Assembly (NCBI GenBank): GCA_964250805.1
Contig: CAXUHG010000001.1
Location: 148,450-212,449, forward strand
Source of the DNA: JBBQVS01 sp964250805
GTDB lineage: Bacteria > Chloroflexota > Ktedonobacteria > Ktedonobacterales > Ktedonobacteraceae
Reading direction: 5' to 3'
DNA: 64,000 bases
Part shown: positions 1 to 9,947 of the stretch, piece after piece
Numbering within the stretch: position 1 is the stretch's first letter
How the letters are laid out: every line of letters starts with the position of its first letter
Program-made: the position numbers and the translations under genes
The notes under the pieces: model-generated
What the model was told of the DNA's origin: nothing
Database searches by the model: none
What the model saw: only the letters and a program-made list of their open reading frames with translations

Positions 1-2971
1 CCACATGTGCTGGGCTATATCTTCGAGAAATATATCAACCAGAAGTCTTTCGGCGCGTACTATACGCGACCAGAGATAACGGAATATCTGTGCGAACGCG
101 CCATTCACAAGCTCATCCTGGAGCGCGTCAATACTGATGGCATTCCAGGTGTAACCAGAAGTCGGCATTTCGAGACGGTGGAAGAGTTGCTCATGCGGCT
201 CGACGCCCCGCTCTGCAAAGTGTTATTAAACGACGTGCTGCCCAAGATTTCGCTGCTCGATCCCGCCTGTGGCTCCGGTGCATTCCTTGTTTCGGCGATG
301 AACGTGCTGACAAAAATCTACGGAGCAATCACAGGAAAAATTGAGTATCTGAACGATGTCAACCTGACAGACTGGTTAAGAGGTGCTAAGTCCAAGCACG
401 ATAGCCTCAACTATTTTATTAAGAAAAAGATTATCACCGAGAATCTCTTCGGTGTGGACATTATGGAAGAGGGTACCGAGATCGCAAAGCTCCGCCTCTT
501 TCTCGCCCTTGTCTCGTCGGTGCAGAATGTCGATCAGCTAGAGCCACTTCCCAATATCGACTTCAATATTCTCCCCGGCAACTCACTGATTGGCATGCTG
601 CATATCAACGAAGATATCTATAATCAACAGGTCACACAAGGCAACCTCTTTCAAAGAAGCTATGCCGAGGTAGTCGCCGAGAAAAACCTTCTCATTCAGA
701 ATTATAAGGACGCTCCAGAGTACACCGAGGATTTGAGCGACCTGCGCGACATGATTCAGCAGAAGCGCGAAGAGGCCATCGAGAACCTGAACGAACTTCT
801 ATTGGATGAGTTCAACAACCTCGGCGTAAAATACGAAGCGGCAACATGGGACGTTGAGAAACAGGCCGAGGGCAAACCAAAGAAACGCGCCCTTCGCCTG
901 AGCGATATTGCAAAGCTGCACCCATTCCACTGGGGCTACGAGTTCGATAAAGTGATGAACGAGCGCGGCGGCTTCGATATCATCATCACCAATCCGCCCT
1001 GGGAAATTCTCAAGCCACAGGCCAAAGAGTTCTTCGCCATACACTCTAAGCTGGTGAGCAAGAACAAAATGCGGATCGAAGACTTCGAGGCCGAGCGCAG
1101 CAAACTGTTACAGGTACCGGAGATACGCGCCGCATGGCTCGACTATCAGAACGACTTTCCCTACCAGAGTGCCTACTTCCGCGCCGCATCACAATACCGC
1201 AACCAGATATCGCTGGTCAACGGCAAAAAGGCAGGCACGGACATCAACCTGTACAAGCTCTTCACCGAGCAGTGCTACAATCTGTTACACAACGGGGGGG
1301 GGGCAGTGCGGCATCGTCATCCCAAGCGGCATCTACACTGACCTCGGAGCCAAACAGCTACGCGAAATGCTCTTCGAGCAAACAGAGATAACAGGCATCT
1401 TTGGCTTCGAGAACCGCAAATCAATCTTTGAAAATGTCGATAGTCGCTTCAAATTTGTCGTACTTACATTCGAGAAAGGGGGACAGACACAAAGCTTTCC
1501 TTCGGCCTTCATGCGCCAGGACGTTACGGAACTGGAACGCTTCCCCAAACATGGAGCATTGAATACTTCCGTCGAGCTTATTCACAAACTCTCGCCCGAC
1601 TCGCTCTCCATCATGGAGTTCAAGGACGAAGTGGATGTCACCATTGCTCAAAAGATGCTCAAATTCCCATTGCTAGGCGAAAAGCTTGAGGGTACATGGA
1701 ACATTTCTCTTTCGCGCGAATTTGACATGACGAATGATAGTAAGTTGTTCAAGACAGAGCCAGCACCAGACCGTTTACCGCTCTATCAAGGGAAGATGAT
1801 ACATCAATTTACCAACACTCTAGCCAAACCGCAATACTGGATAAATGAGAAAGAGGGAAGGACGGCTATATTAGGCCGAAGAAATGATACAGGACAAAAG
1901 CTAGATTATCAGTGCTATCGCTTAGGTTATCGAGCTATCGGGCGTACTACAGACCAGAGAGCATTGATTGCAACTGTTCTTCCACATAATGCATTTGTAG
2001 GAAATTCGCTTATCATCTCACGTCGCTTTCAGCAAGATACAGGCGATGAATTCCTGGATGATGGACAAGTTTTATTCACAACAGCTATGATGGATAGCTT
2101 CATTGCAGACTATTTTATAGGGCAAAAAATCTCAGCCAACTTAAACATGTTCTATATTTACCAGTTACCTATACCACGCCTCACAAAAGGAAATGTCGTT
2201 TTCGACATGATTGCTGAGCGTGCGGCACGACTCGTCTGCACAACACCGGAATTTCAGGCATTGTGGGAATCAGTTATGCCTAACTCTACGTGGTCACCTG
2301 ACGTAGCTGCTAGCGAGCAGATGGAACGCAGAAAGCTGAGGGCAGAGCTTGATGGTATCATTGCACACCTGTACGAATTGACGAGAGAAGAGTTTAGCCA
2401 TATCCTGAGTACGTTTCCGCTAGTTGAGCAGGGGATAAAAAATGCAGCATTGGATGCATACGACCTCTTCACGCTAGAATCCGAAGACCTCGCACTGATG
2501 CAGATTATCGAGAAGGGTGAGACCGATACAACGGAGTTCAAGGTTGCGGCCTGTTGGAATGCGCGGACAGGCAAAAAAGATGATAGTATGAGAAACAATA
2601 TTATCGAAGAGGTTGCCGCTTTCCTGAACAGCTATACAGGTGGAACGGTGTTGATTGGCGTCGATGACGCTGGCAATGTTGTTGGCTTAGAGGATGACTA
2701 TAGGACAGCGAATGCACAGAAGAATAGTCGTGATGGCTATGCGCTCTTTCTACGCGATGCGCTCAAAGATAGCTTAATTGGCATCTGGACGCAGTTCTAT
2801 ACAATTTCGTTTGGTGTGGTGCTCGGAAAAGAGGTGTGCAGAATTGATATTCAGCCCTCAAATGAGGCCGTGTTTACCAAAAATAATGAGTTTCATATCC
2901 GCGATGGCAACAGGAAACGGAGAATTACGGGGTACGAAGCGAGAATGTATCAGAAGAATCGGTGGGGGTAG
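1..2971 (+). CDS. Eco57I-type adenine DNA methyltransferase fused to AlbA_2 domain (5' partial, frameshifted)
   Basis: Probable N6-adenine DNA methyltransferase of a restriction or phage-defence system. The reading frame is open from base 1, so the true start lies upstream of the window. SAM-binding motif I DPACGSGAF is at about nt 259-285 and catalytic motif IV NPPW at nt 991-1002. The C-terminal part (nt ~2520-2950), beginning TTEFKVAACWN, resembles the AlbA_2/Schlafen divergent AAA-4 DNA-binding domain, an uncommon fusion. The first frame breaks in a run of ten G at 1294-1303 and ends at 1341. The second frame continues the same protein (GGGQCGIVIPSG) to 2971; nine G would join the two. 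This is either an assembly or sequencing error, a phase-variable switch, or a real mutation. The helicase gene starts 9 nt downstream, so the two form an operon. Sure of the methyltransferase, moderately sure of AlbA_2. Confidence 0.82.
1294..1303 (+). repeat. Poly-G tract (10 G) causing the methyltransferase frameshift
   Basis: Ten consecutive G inside the methyltransferase gene. With nine G the upstream and downstream halves read as one protein; with ten the upstream half stops at 1341. Homopolymer G tracts are classic sites both of phase variation in methyltransferase genes and of sequencing error. Confidence 0.9.
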
Positions 2972-2980
2972 GGGTACAGG

Positions 2981-5900
2981 ATGCCAAACATTTACGACAA
3001 TATAGAAAAATCGCTTGTTGACGGCTTGCGTGAGACGCTCAAAGTCTCGTATCGTGCTGATTTTTGCGTGGGCTATTTCAATTTACGCGGCTGGCGACAA
3101 ATCGAGGGGTTGATGGAGGAGTGGCAGGGCGGCGAGGGCGGCTGTTGTCGTCTGATGATTGGCATGCATGAGAAGCCACAGGATGAGGTACGCGAGGAGT
3201 TTCGTTTTAGAGGCGAGAATGAAGACGATAGCATTACGATGGATCGGTCTACCTCGATTCGGCTCAAAAATCGCGTGGCACAGGATTTCCGCGAGCAGTT
3301 GACGATTGGCGTACCAACGAACGCCGATCAGGAGGGGTTGCGACGTTTGAGCGCGTATCTCAAGAGTGGGCGCGTCGTCGTCAAGCTCTATCTGCGCCAC
3401 AAGCTGCACGCCAAGCTCTACCTGCTGCATCGCTATGACAAGCAAGTGCCGGTTATTGGCTATATGGGAAGTAGCAACCTGACCTTCGCAGGTCTCTCGA
3501 AACAGGGCGAACTCAACATAGATGTGGTCGAGCAGGATGCATGTCTCAAGCTGTGTCGCTGGTTCGACACGCAGTGGGGAGACAACTGGTGCCTTGATAT
3601 CTCGCAGGAACTTGCGAAAATCATTGACGAAAGCTGGGCACGCGAGGAAATCCTTCGCCCCTATCTCATCTACCTCAAAATGGCCTATCACCTATCGCAA
3701 GAGGCACGCGCCGGATTGTTGGAGTACAGCATTCCAAAGGATATCAAAAAACACCTCTTCGCGTATCAAGAGGCGGCGGTACAGATCGCGGCGCGACACC
3801 TGAATAAGCGCGGCGGCGTGCTGATTGGCGACGTGGTTGGTCTCGGCAAAACGCTGATGGCGACGGCACTGGCGCGTGTGATGCAAGAGGATCATGGCCT
3901 CAGCACGCTCATTATCTGTCCGAAAAACCTGAAGAGCATGTGGGAAGATTATCAGCAAGAATACCAGTTGACGGGTATGGTCATGTCAAGCAGCGTTGTG
4001 ATCAAAGAGCTACCGCATCTGCGCCGCTATCGCCTTGTGATCGTCGATGAGAGTCACAACATGCGAAATCCTGAGAGCAAGCGTTTTCACGCCATCAAAG
4101 AGTATATCGAGCGCAACGATAGCAAGTGTATTCTACTCACCGCGACGCCGTATAACAAAAATTACCGCGATATCTCGGCACAGTTGCGCCTGTTTCTCAC
4201 CGAAGAGCGAGCGAAGGATATGGGTATTCGCCCCGAAAAGCTGCTCAGCAAGGAAGGAGAGGCGAAATTTATGCAGGAGCATCCGTTTTCGGTGCGCTCA
4301 CTCTCGGCATTCGAGGAGAGTACGTATCCCGAAGACTGGCACGATCTAATGCGGCTCTACATGGTGCGGCGCACACGCGGCTTCATTCAAGAGAACTACG
4401 CCACGCTTGACAAGACCAATGGGCGTCGCTATCTCACGATGCGCGATGGCACACGCTCATATTTTCCCACGCGCGTACCGCGTACCGTCAAATTCGCCAT
4501 CGACGAAGAACGCAGCGACGACCAGTATGCGCGTCTCTACACGGAGAACGTGCTGACGGTCATTAGCAAACTCAGTCTGCCGCGCTATGGTTTAGCCAAC
4601 TACCTCGTCTCGGATAGTCGTCAAAGAGGATTGGCACCAACAAGTTCGGAAAAACTCACTATTAAAAACCTCTCGCGTGCGGGAAAACGCTTGATGGGCT
4701 TCTGTCGCACAGGTCTCTTCAAACGCTTAGAGAGCGGAGGTCCCGCGTTTATTCAATCCTTAGAACGTCATGCACTGCGTAACTTTGTCTTCCTACACGC
4801 CCTCGAAAACGGGCTAGAGCTACCGATAGGCTCGCAGAACGCCGAACTGCTCGACGCCACTACCGATCAGGACGAGGACATAGCCGAGCAGAGCGCGATG
4901 GAGGAGGAAGAGGCAACGGGCGCGGTGGCTATTGAAGCACTCCCGCTCACAACGGAGGCCGAGTATCGCAAAAAAGCAGCAGAGGTCTACCACGACTATA
5001 CGACGCAATTTCGTTCGCGCTTCAAATGGATACGCCCAATCTTCTTCAACAGCAATCTTCCTAAGGCACTGCGTGCCGATAGCCGAGGGCTACTGGGAGT
5101 ACTGGAACAATGCGCCACATGGGACGCACGCAAGGATGCGAAGCTAAATGCACTGTACGATCTGATTACGCAGCAGCATCCGCACGAGAAGGTGTTGATC
5201 TTCACACAATTCGCCGATACCGTGACCTATCTCACACAACAACTCAAAGCACGCGGCGTGACGGAACTCGAAGGCGTTACAGGCGACTCGCCCGATCCAA
5301 CGAGTCTAGCGTGGCGGTTCAGTCCCATTAGCAACGGTAAAAGTAAGACTATTGAGCAGGGGAAAGAGTTACGCGTACTGATTGCAACGGATGTGCTAAG
5401 TGAGGGACAAAATCTACAGGACGCCGCGATTGTGGTCAACTATGACCTGCCGTGGGCCATCATTCGTCTAATTCAGCGTGCGGGTCGTGTTGATCGTATC
5501 GGGCAATTGTCCGACACCATCTACTGCTACTCCTTCCTACCCGCCGACGGTGTGGAGCGGCTCATTCGCCTACGCGAACGTGTACGCCAGCGACTACAAG
5601 AGAATGCGGAGGTCGTCGGCACCGACGAGGCATTCTTCGAGGACGACGGACAGAACGCGCCTCTGCGCGATATCTACAATGAGAGGGCGGGTATTCTCGA
5701 CGAGGACAGCAATGATACAGAAACAGACCTGACCTCACAGGCGTACCAGATATGGAAAAATGCTACTGACGCGCGTCCAGAGCTAAAGGCACAGGTTGAA
5801 AAGCTACCTAACGTCGTCTTCTCGACCCGCGCTCACGAGCAAAGCCCTATGGCACCACAAGGTGTACTAGTTTACATGCGAACAAACGAGGGCAACGACT

Positions 5901-6172
5901 CACTGGCATGGATTAACCGCAAGGGTGAGAGCGTCACGCAGTCGCAACTCACCATCCTCAACGCCGCCCGTTGCGACTACGACACACCCGCGCTCACTCC
6001 CCTACCAGAGCAGCAACACGACCTTGTACGGCAAGGGGTAGAGCAGATTATTAGCGAAGATAGAAGTACGACTGGTCAACTAGGTAGACCATCGAGTGCA
6101 AGGTATCGCGCATATGAACGCATGAAGAATTTTGTGATGCAACAAAAAAACATGCTCATGAAAGACTTTGAC
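2981..6172 (+). CDS. Phospholipase D-like / SNF2 helicase fusion (3' end lost in gap)
   Basis: Large protein with an N-terminal PLD-like nuclease domain and a SNF2/DEAH helicase. The PLD signature is LHAKLYLL near residue 143 followed by GSSNLTFAGL; only one HxK-type motif is seen. Helicase motifs follow in order: Walker A GDVVGLGKT (~residue 283), DESH (~355), LLTATPYNK, and motif VI RAGRVDRIGQ (~835). The start ATG at 2981 follows a G-rich region and lies 9 nt after the methyltransferase stop, so the genes are probably cotranscribed. About 1064 residues are visible before the assembly gap; the sequence after the gap in this frame is antisense to another gene, so the true stop lies in the missing DNA. 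Such helicases occur in restriction-like and DISARM-like loci, but none of the other DISARM genes is visible here. Nucleic-acid remodelling or cleavage is inferred. Confidence 0.85.
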
Positions 6173-6272
6173 NNNNNNNNNNNNNNNNNNNNNNNNNNNN
6201 NNNNNNNNNNNNNNNNNNNNNNNNNNNNNNNNNNNNNNNNNNNNNNNNNNNNNNNNNNNNNNNNNNNNNNNN
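6173..6272. other. Assembly gap (100 N)
   Basis: A run of exactly 100 N, a conventional unknown-size scaffold gap. It removes the 3' end of the helicase gene and the 3' end of the convergent membrane-protein gene. The flanks share no overlap that I can see, so real sequence is missing. Confidence 0.98.
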
Positions 6273-6717
6273 CATTCCATCTTCTTCGCACCTCTTGTGA
6301 AACAAGCCCATCAAAAAGAAACAACCACAGACCTTGTACAAGTATGCCAAGTCCCATACCGCGACGGTCGGCACGCTTCTTGAACCTTTGCATCAGCCAT
6401 ACACCACAAGCAACATAGAGAACATCCAACCCTGTATTGATAAGCAGAATGCGATAGAAGTTACGTGCCTCCTTCTTTTCATCATGAAGGCTGAGTTCAC
6501 CGAGGGCGTATTGTCCTTGCCTCTTATTCGCGCCACGCAAACCAAACACAGCAAGGGCGGCATCTATCGCGCCCCATAGGAGAGCCTGTAGACCAAATTG
6601 TTTCCAGAACGATTGTGGGCTGATTTGTATCACTAGCCCTGTAATCATGCTGAGGAAACCCCAGCCGAGCAGTAGCGATAGACGACGCTGTTGATACTGA
6701 TAAAAGTTTTGTTGCAT
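6273..6717 (-). CDS. Small membrane protein (3' truncated by gap)
   Basis: About 148 residues are visible, beginning MQQNFYQYQQRR. I chose the ATG at 6717 because a GGAGG Shine-Dalgarno lies about 7 nt upstream; an in-frame ATG at 6750 has no such support. Hydrophobic segments occur near residues 12-30, 38-55, 90-107 and 120-137, suggesting a polytopic membrane protein of four helices. The arrangement of a tryptophan-glycine helix followed by FGLQALLWGAID recalls an uncharacterised small membrane family (DUF6992-like, from memory and unverified). Function unknown. The 3' end runs into the assembly gap. Confidence 0.65.
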
Positions 6718-6810
6718 AGTTTTCCTCCAAGACACTCTTGTTCCTTTCAAATCATTCCGAGAATAGATTCGTTATAGGTTGATTACGAATATTATATAAG
6801 ACGAACGTAT

Positions 6811-6972
6811 TGTAGGGGTCTAATTCATTACACCCTGTTGGCGACACACGATTTTAACGAGGTTGAGCCATGTCTACAACTTCCTTCACCAATGCAAGAA
6901 GCCAAAAAGGGTTGAACTGTATCTAGGTGCCCTTTGAAATTGTGCGTTGTCACCAGGGTGTAATGATTTGCC
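6811..6972. repeat. Palindromic repeat family E, degenerate copy
   Basis: Starts with TGTAGGGGTC then TAATTCATTACACCCT and ends with a partly matching inverted half (CAGGGTGTAATGATTT). The same left end occurs in a better copy at 14013-14138. It lies in the promoter region between the divergent membrane-protein and sirtuin genes. The right end is poorly defined. Confidence 0.55.
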
Positions 6973-7002
6973 ATCTCCCCCCATCAACGCTATACTTTAA
7001 TT

Positions 7003-7770
7003 ATGACGAACACGCTTAGCTTACAAGAATGTATTTCCGACGCCGTGGAGTTGATGCAACAGGCGAGACGCATTGTGGCATTAACGGGCGCGGGCATTAG
7101 CACGGAGTCGGGCATTCCTGATTTTCGTAGCCCTGGCTCGCCGTGGGAAAGCAATCCTCCAACCAGTTACCGCGATTTTCTTGAGAAGCCTGAGGCACGT
7201 CAACGCTACTGGCAGACGCGCAGTAATCTCTCTAAGTTGGTGACAGCCGCACAACCAAACGCCGCTCATAAAGCATTAGCCGAATTAGAGCGACGCGGCG
7301 TCCTCAGCGGCATTCTCACGCAGAACTTCGACGGACTGCATCAGGACGCGGGCAACAATCCAGAGCATATCGTAGAACTGCATGGCACTTCGCGTTTCGC
7401 AGCCTGCACGCTCTGTGGAAGACGTTCCTCTATGAGCGATTTGCAGCGGCGTATAGATGCAGGTGAGATTGATCCACGTTGCGATGCGTGTGGCGGCTTG
7501 CTCAAAGCAGCGACTATTCTCTTCGGACAACGTGTACCCGACGCAGAATTGGCGCGCGCAAAAGAGATGACAGCAGCATGTGACCTTTTTCTTGTCGTCG
7601 GCTCCTCGCTCAAGGTCATACCTGCGGCGACGCTACCACGTCTCGCACTCAACCGCAACATCCCGCTTATCATCATTAACCTGCAACCGACAACGCTTGA
7701 TCCAGCCGCCGATGTAGTTATTCACGAAAAAGCGGGTGAGGTGTTGCCTATTATCGTTGCGTCACTGTAG
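7003..7770 (+). CDS. NAD-dependent protein deacylase (sirtuin)
   Basis: Sir2-family enzyme that removes acyl groups from lysines using NAD+, cytoplasmic. Visible motifs: GAGIS with SGIPDFRS (residues ~30-45), TQNFDGLH (~107, the usual TQN-DGLH with Phe), catalytic His in ELHGT, and a zinc site of two Cys-x2-Cys pairs (CTLC and CDAC). Length of 255 residues is typical of bacterial class III or U sirtuins. The gene is convergent with the LysE-type exporter, with only 13 bp between stops. No strong Shine-Dalgarno precedes the ATG. Confidence 0.93.
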   Translation: MTNTLSLQECISDAVELMQQARRIVALTGAGISTESGIPDFRSPGSPWESNPPTSYRDFLEKPEARQRYWQTRSNLSKLVTAAQPNAAHKALAELERRGVLSGILTQNFDGLHQDAGNNPEHIVELHGTSRFAACTLCGRRSSMSDLQRRIDAGEIDPRCDACGGLLKAATILFGQRVPDAELARAKEMTAACDLFLVVGSSLKVIPAATLPRLALNRNIPLIIINLQPTTLDPAADVVIHEKAGEVLPIIVASL

Positions 7771-7783
7771 AATTGCTCGCGCG

Positions 7784-8413
7784 TCACTTTCTTTGTTCAA
7801 ATGCAAGACGAATTCCCAAGCCGATGAAAACACTTCCCGTAAGCCAGCGTACTACGCTAGCAGCCCTCACACTACGCTTTAGCCATGCACCTAGAAAACT
7901 TGCTAGTAGAGCAATACTACTATCAACCAGCAAGCCGACTATATTGAACAAGGCACCCAACACGAGCAACTGAAAAGAGACTGCTCCTTTGGATGGATCG
8001 GTAAACTGAGGAATAAAGGCAATATAGAAAAATGCGACTTTAGGATTGAGCAGTGTCGTGAGAGTTCCTTGTAAAAACACTTGTCTCAGTTTCGTCTTCT
8101 CTTGTACAGGGTCAGCGATCATCGACGAACGACTGGCAATAGTGCGTATTCCCAAATAGATAAGATAGACAACACCAACGTACTTGATGATGTCATACAC
8201 GATTGGCACCGCGAGAAACAGGCTAGAAAGTCCAAGTGCAAGGGCAGATGTCTGAATCAAGCCACCAAGAGCGATTCCTACAGACGAAAGAACGCCTGCC
8301 GAGCGTCCCTGTCCTGTGCTACGTGCGATGACATAGAGCATATCTGGCCCTGGCACGATATCGAGCAGAAGAGCAGCACCAATAAGTAGGAAAATACTGG
8401 TAAGAGACGGCAT
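7784..8413 (-). CDS. LysE/RhtB family amino-acid exporter
   Basis: Inner-membrane exporter of 209 residues with about six hydrophobic helices. The family signature GPDMLYVIARS is near residue 22 and a conserved LNPKVAFFYIAF near residue 123. LysE/RhtB proteins export amino acids such as lysine, homoserine or threonine; the substrate here cannot be told from sequence. The ATG at 8413 is preceded by AAGGAGAG at good spacing. The gene is monocistronic, convergent with the sirtuin gene, and has a family A palindrome upstream. Confidence 0.92.
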   Translation of the reverse strand: MPSLTSIFLLIGAALLLDIVPGPDMLYVIARSTGQGRSAGVLSSVGIALGGLIQTSALALGLSSLFLAVPIVYDIIKYVGVVYLIYLGIRTIASRSSMIADPVQEKTKLRQVFLQGTLTTLLNPKVAFFYIAFIPQFTDPSKGAVSFQLLVLGALFNIVGLLVDSSIALLASFLGAWLKRSVRAASVVRWLTGSVFIGLGIRLAFEQRK

Positions 8414-8447
8414 AAAACTTCTCTCCTTAAATGGTATCTTTCGCAGT

Positions 8448-8587
8448 TTTCGTAGGGACCAGATTTATCGCGTCCACTGCTCAATGAATTGAGCGAAATC
8501 TTGACGAATCCAGTATACAAGATATCTCAAGCATGATCTCGCGTGATAAATCACACAATGGACGCGATAAATCTGGTCCCTACGAAA
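8448..8587. repeat. Palindromic repeat family A, full copy 1
   Basis: About 140 bp with perfect terminal inverted repeats beginning TTTCGTAGGGACCAGATTTA. Inside are two small palindromes, GCTCAATGAATTGAGC on the left and a GTGATAAATCAC-type site on the right. Compared with the copies at 14230, 43326 and 63617 the inner part is inverted. No ORF inside. Lies between the exporter start and the DUF1684 gene end. Confidence 0.93.
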
Positions 8588-8641
8588 AATTATCAAAGGT
8601 CAACTTTGATCTTAATTTATCGAACTCCGATAGCCATGTTT

Positions 8642-9286
8642 TTACTCTTTGTATTTTTTCTCTCCAGCGGGTATTGCTACACTCAACCTATTCTCGATAG
8701 GAGCCAGCGGACATGTCCATGCGTCGTTATAGGCACACGAGGGGTTGTAGGCGTAGTTGAAGTCTAGCACAATTTGCATGCGACCATTTTCGTCGCTTGA
8801 TGAGAGAAAGTTGCTGCCTTTGATGGTGTCGAAGAGGTAACGACCAGCACCGTAACTTTCTTTTGGGCTGGTGGCATCACGAAATGGCAGGAAGAGACCA
8901 CCGCCGTAGATGTCGAGCCAGTAGAGGGAAAGCGTCACCTCTTGCTGCTCAACAGGAAAATGAAGGTGTCCTACGGTTGTCATTTTCATGGATTCGCTGG
9001 CGTTCATGACCACTTCTTGCTGTGTGTGTTCGACATCAAAATCGACGGTGACGGCGAAGCGCATGGCAGGATTGAAGGGGAAATACGGAATGCCTTTGAA
9101 GTTCCGTTTTTGCTCTTCATCGAGTGCCGATTGGGGATGAGTTGCGAATATGCCATCACGCTCCTGTCGAAAACGCTGCAATATAGTGGCTTCGTCTGCA
9201 CCATTTGCAAGCAACGCCGCATTGCGTCTCTGATACATGGCGGTCACATGCATGCGAAAATCGTAGAGATCAAGATAGGATTGCAT
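8642..9286 (-). CDS. DUF1684 family protein
   Basis: 214 residues from the chosen ATG at 9286. The family signature is clear in the C-terminal half: YGGGLFLPFRDATS, YGAGRYLFD, and DFNYAYNPSCAY followed by CPLAPIENRLSV. The family is widespread in bacteria and its biochemical role is unknown. An in-frame start at 9331 was rejected because it would lie inside the terminator hairpin of the upstream osmC gene. No signal peptide is visible, so a cytoplasmic location is likely. Confidence 0.88.
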   Translation of the reverse strand: MQSYLDLYDFRMHVTAMYQRRNAALLANGADEATILQRFRQERDGIFATHPQSALDEEQKRNFKGIPYFPFNPAMRFAVTVDFDVEHTQQEVVMNASESMKMTTVGHLHFPVEQQEVTLSLYWLDIYGGGLFLPFRDATSPKESYGAGRYLFDTIKGSNFLSSSDENGRMQIVLDFNYAYNPSCAYNDAWTCPLAPIENRLSVAIPAGEKKYKE

Positions 9287-9300
9287 AGCTATGTCCTGAC

Positions 9301-9357
9301 AATACCCGTCAAAAATAGAAAGACCCTTCACGGGTCTTTCTATTTTTGACGGGTATT
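9301..9357 (-). terminator. Perfect 26-bp stem hairpin after osmC
   Basis: Inverted repeat with a 26-bp perfect stem and 5-nt loop. The stem includes GACGGGT and a run of five T/A, so it can act as an intrinsic terminator. It begins 4 nt after the osmC stop and ends just upstream of the DUF1684 start, insulating the two genes. Confidence 0.85.
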
Positions 9358-9361
9358 AAAG

Positions 9362-9808
9362 TTATTGCTCCAATTGAGGATGTATGGTAATTGCGACGTT
9401 GTTGCGTAGGGCGTTGGAGACAGGGCAACTCTGCTCCGCGGTTTGCGTCGCCTTCTCAAAGGTGGCGGCATCAATACCAGGAACTTTGCCATTGACGGTG
9501 AGGTCTACGCCCGTGATTTTGGCACCGCTCGCGCTCAACTCTACGGTACAAACCGCGCTTACATCGAGTTTGTCGGCTGGCGTACCGCTGCTCGCAAGCG
9601 TGTTCGTGAGGCTCATCGCGTAGCATTCCGCGTGGGCTGCCGCGATCAATTCTTCTGGACTTGTTTTGCCGTTGGGAGTCTCAGTGCGCGAAGCCCATGT
9701 CACAGAAAAGTTGTTGAGGGCACCACTGCTTGTATTAACAATTGTTCCATGTCCTTGTACAAGGCTGCCTTCCCATGTCACTTGGGCGCGGCGTTCTGCT
9801 TTTGGCAT
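9362..9808 (-). CDS. osmC: OsmC family peroxiredoxin
   Basis: 148-residue thiol peroxidase of the OsmC/Ohr family, which reduces organic hydroperoxides. The first catalytic Cys lies in AAAHAECYAMSL and the second in SCPVSNALRN, the usual OsmC arrangement. The ATG at 9808 is used because GAGGA precedes it at the right distance; the longer frame to 9922 has no support. A strong hairpin terminator follows. Divergent from the acetyltransferase gene, with about 140 bp of shared promoter region. Confidence 0.93.
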   Translation of the reverse strand: MPKAERRAQVTWEGSLVQGHGTIVNTSSGALNNFSVTWASRTETPNGKTSPEELIAAAHAECYAMSLTNTLASSGTPADKLDVSAVCTVELSASGAKITGVDLTVNGKVPGIDAATFEKATQTAEQSCPVSNALRNNVAITIHPQLEQ

Positions 9809-9947
9809 AATATTTTCCTCTTTGAATGAGAGTAATCGTCTACGAAGAGACTTGTATACGGTATGCACGATTGCACACTGTGTCATAGTATCACAAAGAT
9901 ATGTTATAGTGCATACAAGCACTATTTTTGTTGAGCGAGGATTTTTT

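Noticed and set aside
1..6172. Calling the left end a DISARM system
   Set aside because: No drmA, drmB (DUF1998) or separate drmC is visible; only a methyltransferase and a PLD-SNF2 protein are seen, and the locus is cut at both sides.
6273..6418. C-terminus of the helicase after the first gap
   Set aside because: The frame after the gap is antisense to the membrane-protein gene, and the N length is arbitrary, so frame cannot be carried across.
9666..9947. Upstream extension of the acetyltransferase to 9666
   Set aside because: It runs antisense through osmC; the ATG at 9948 has a ribosome binding site and fits family length.
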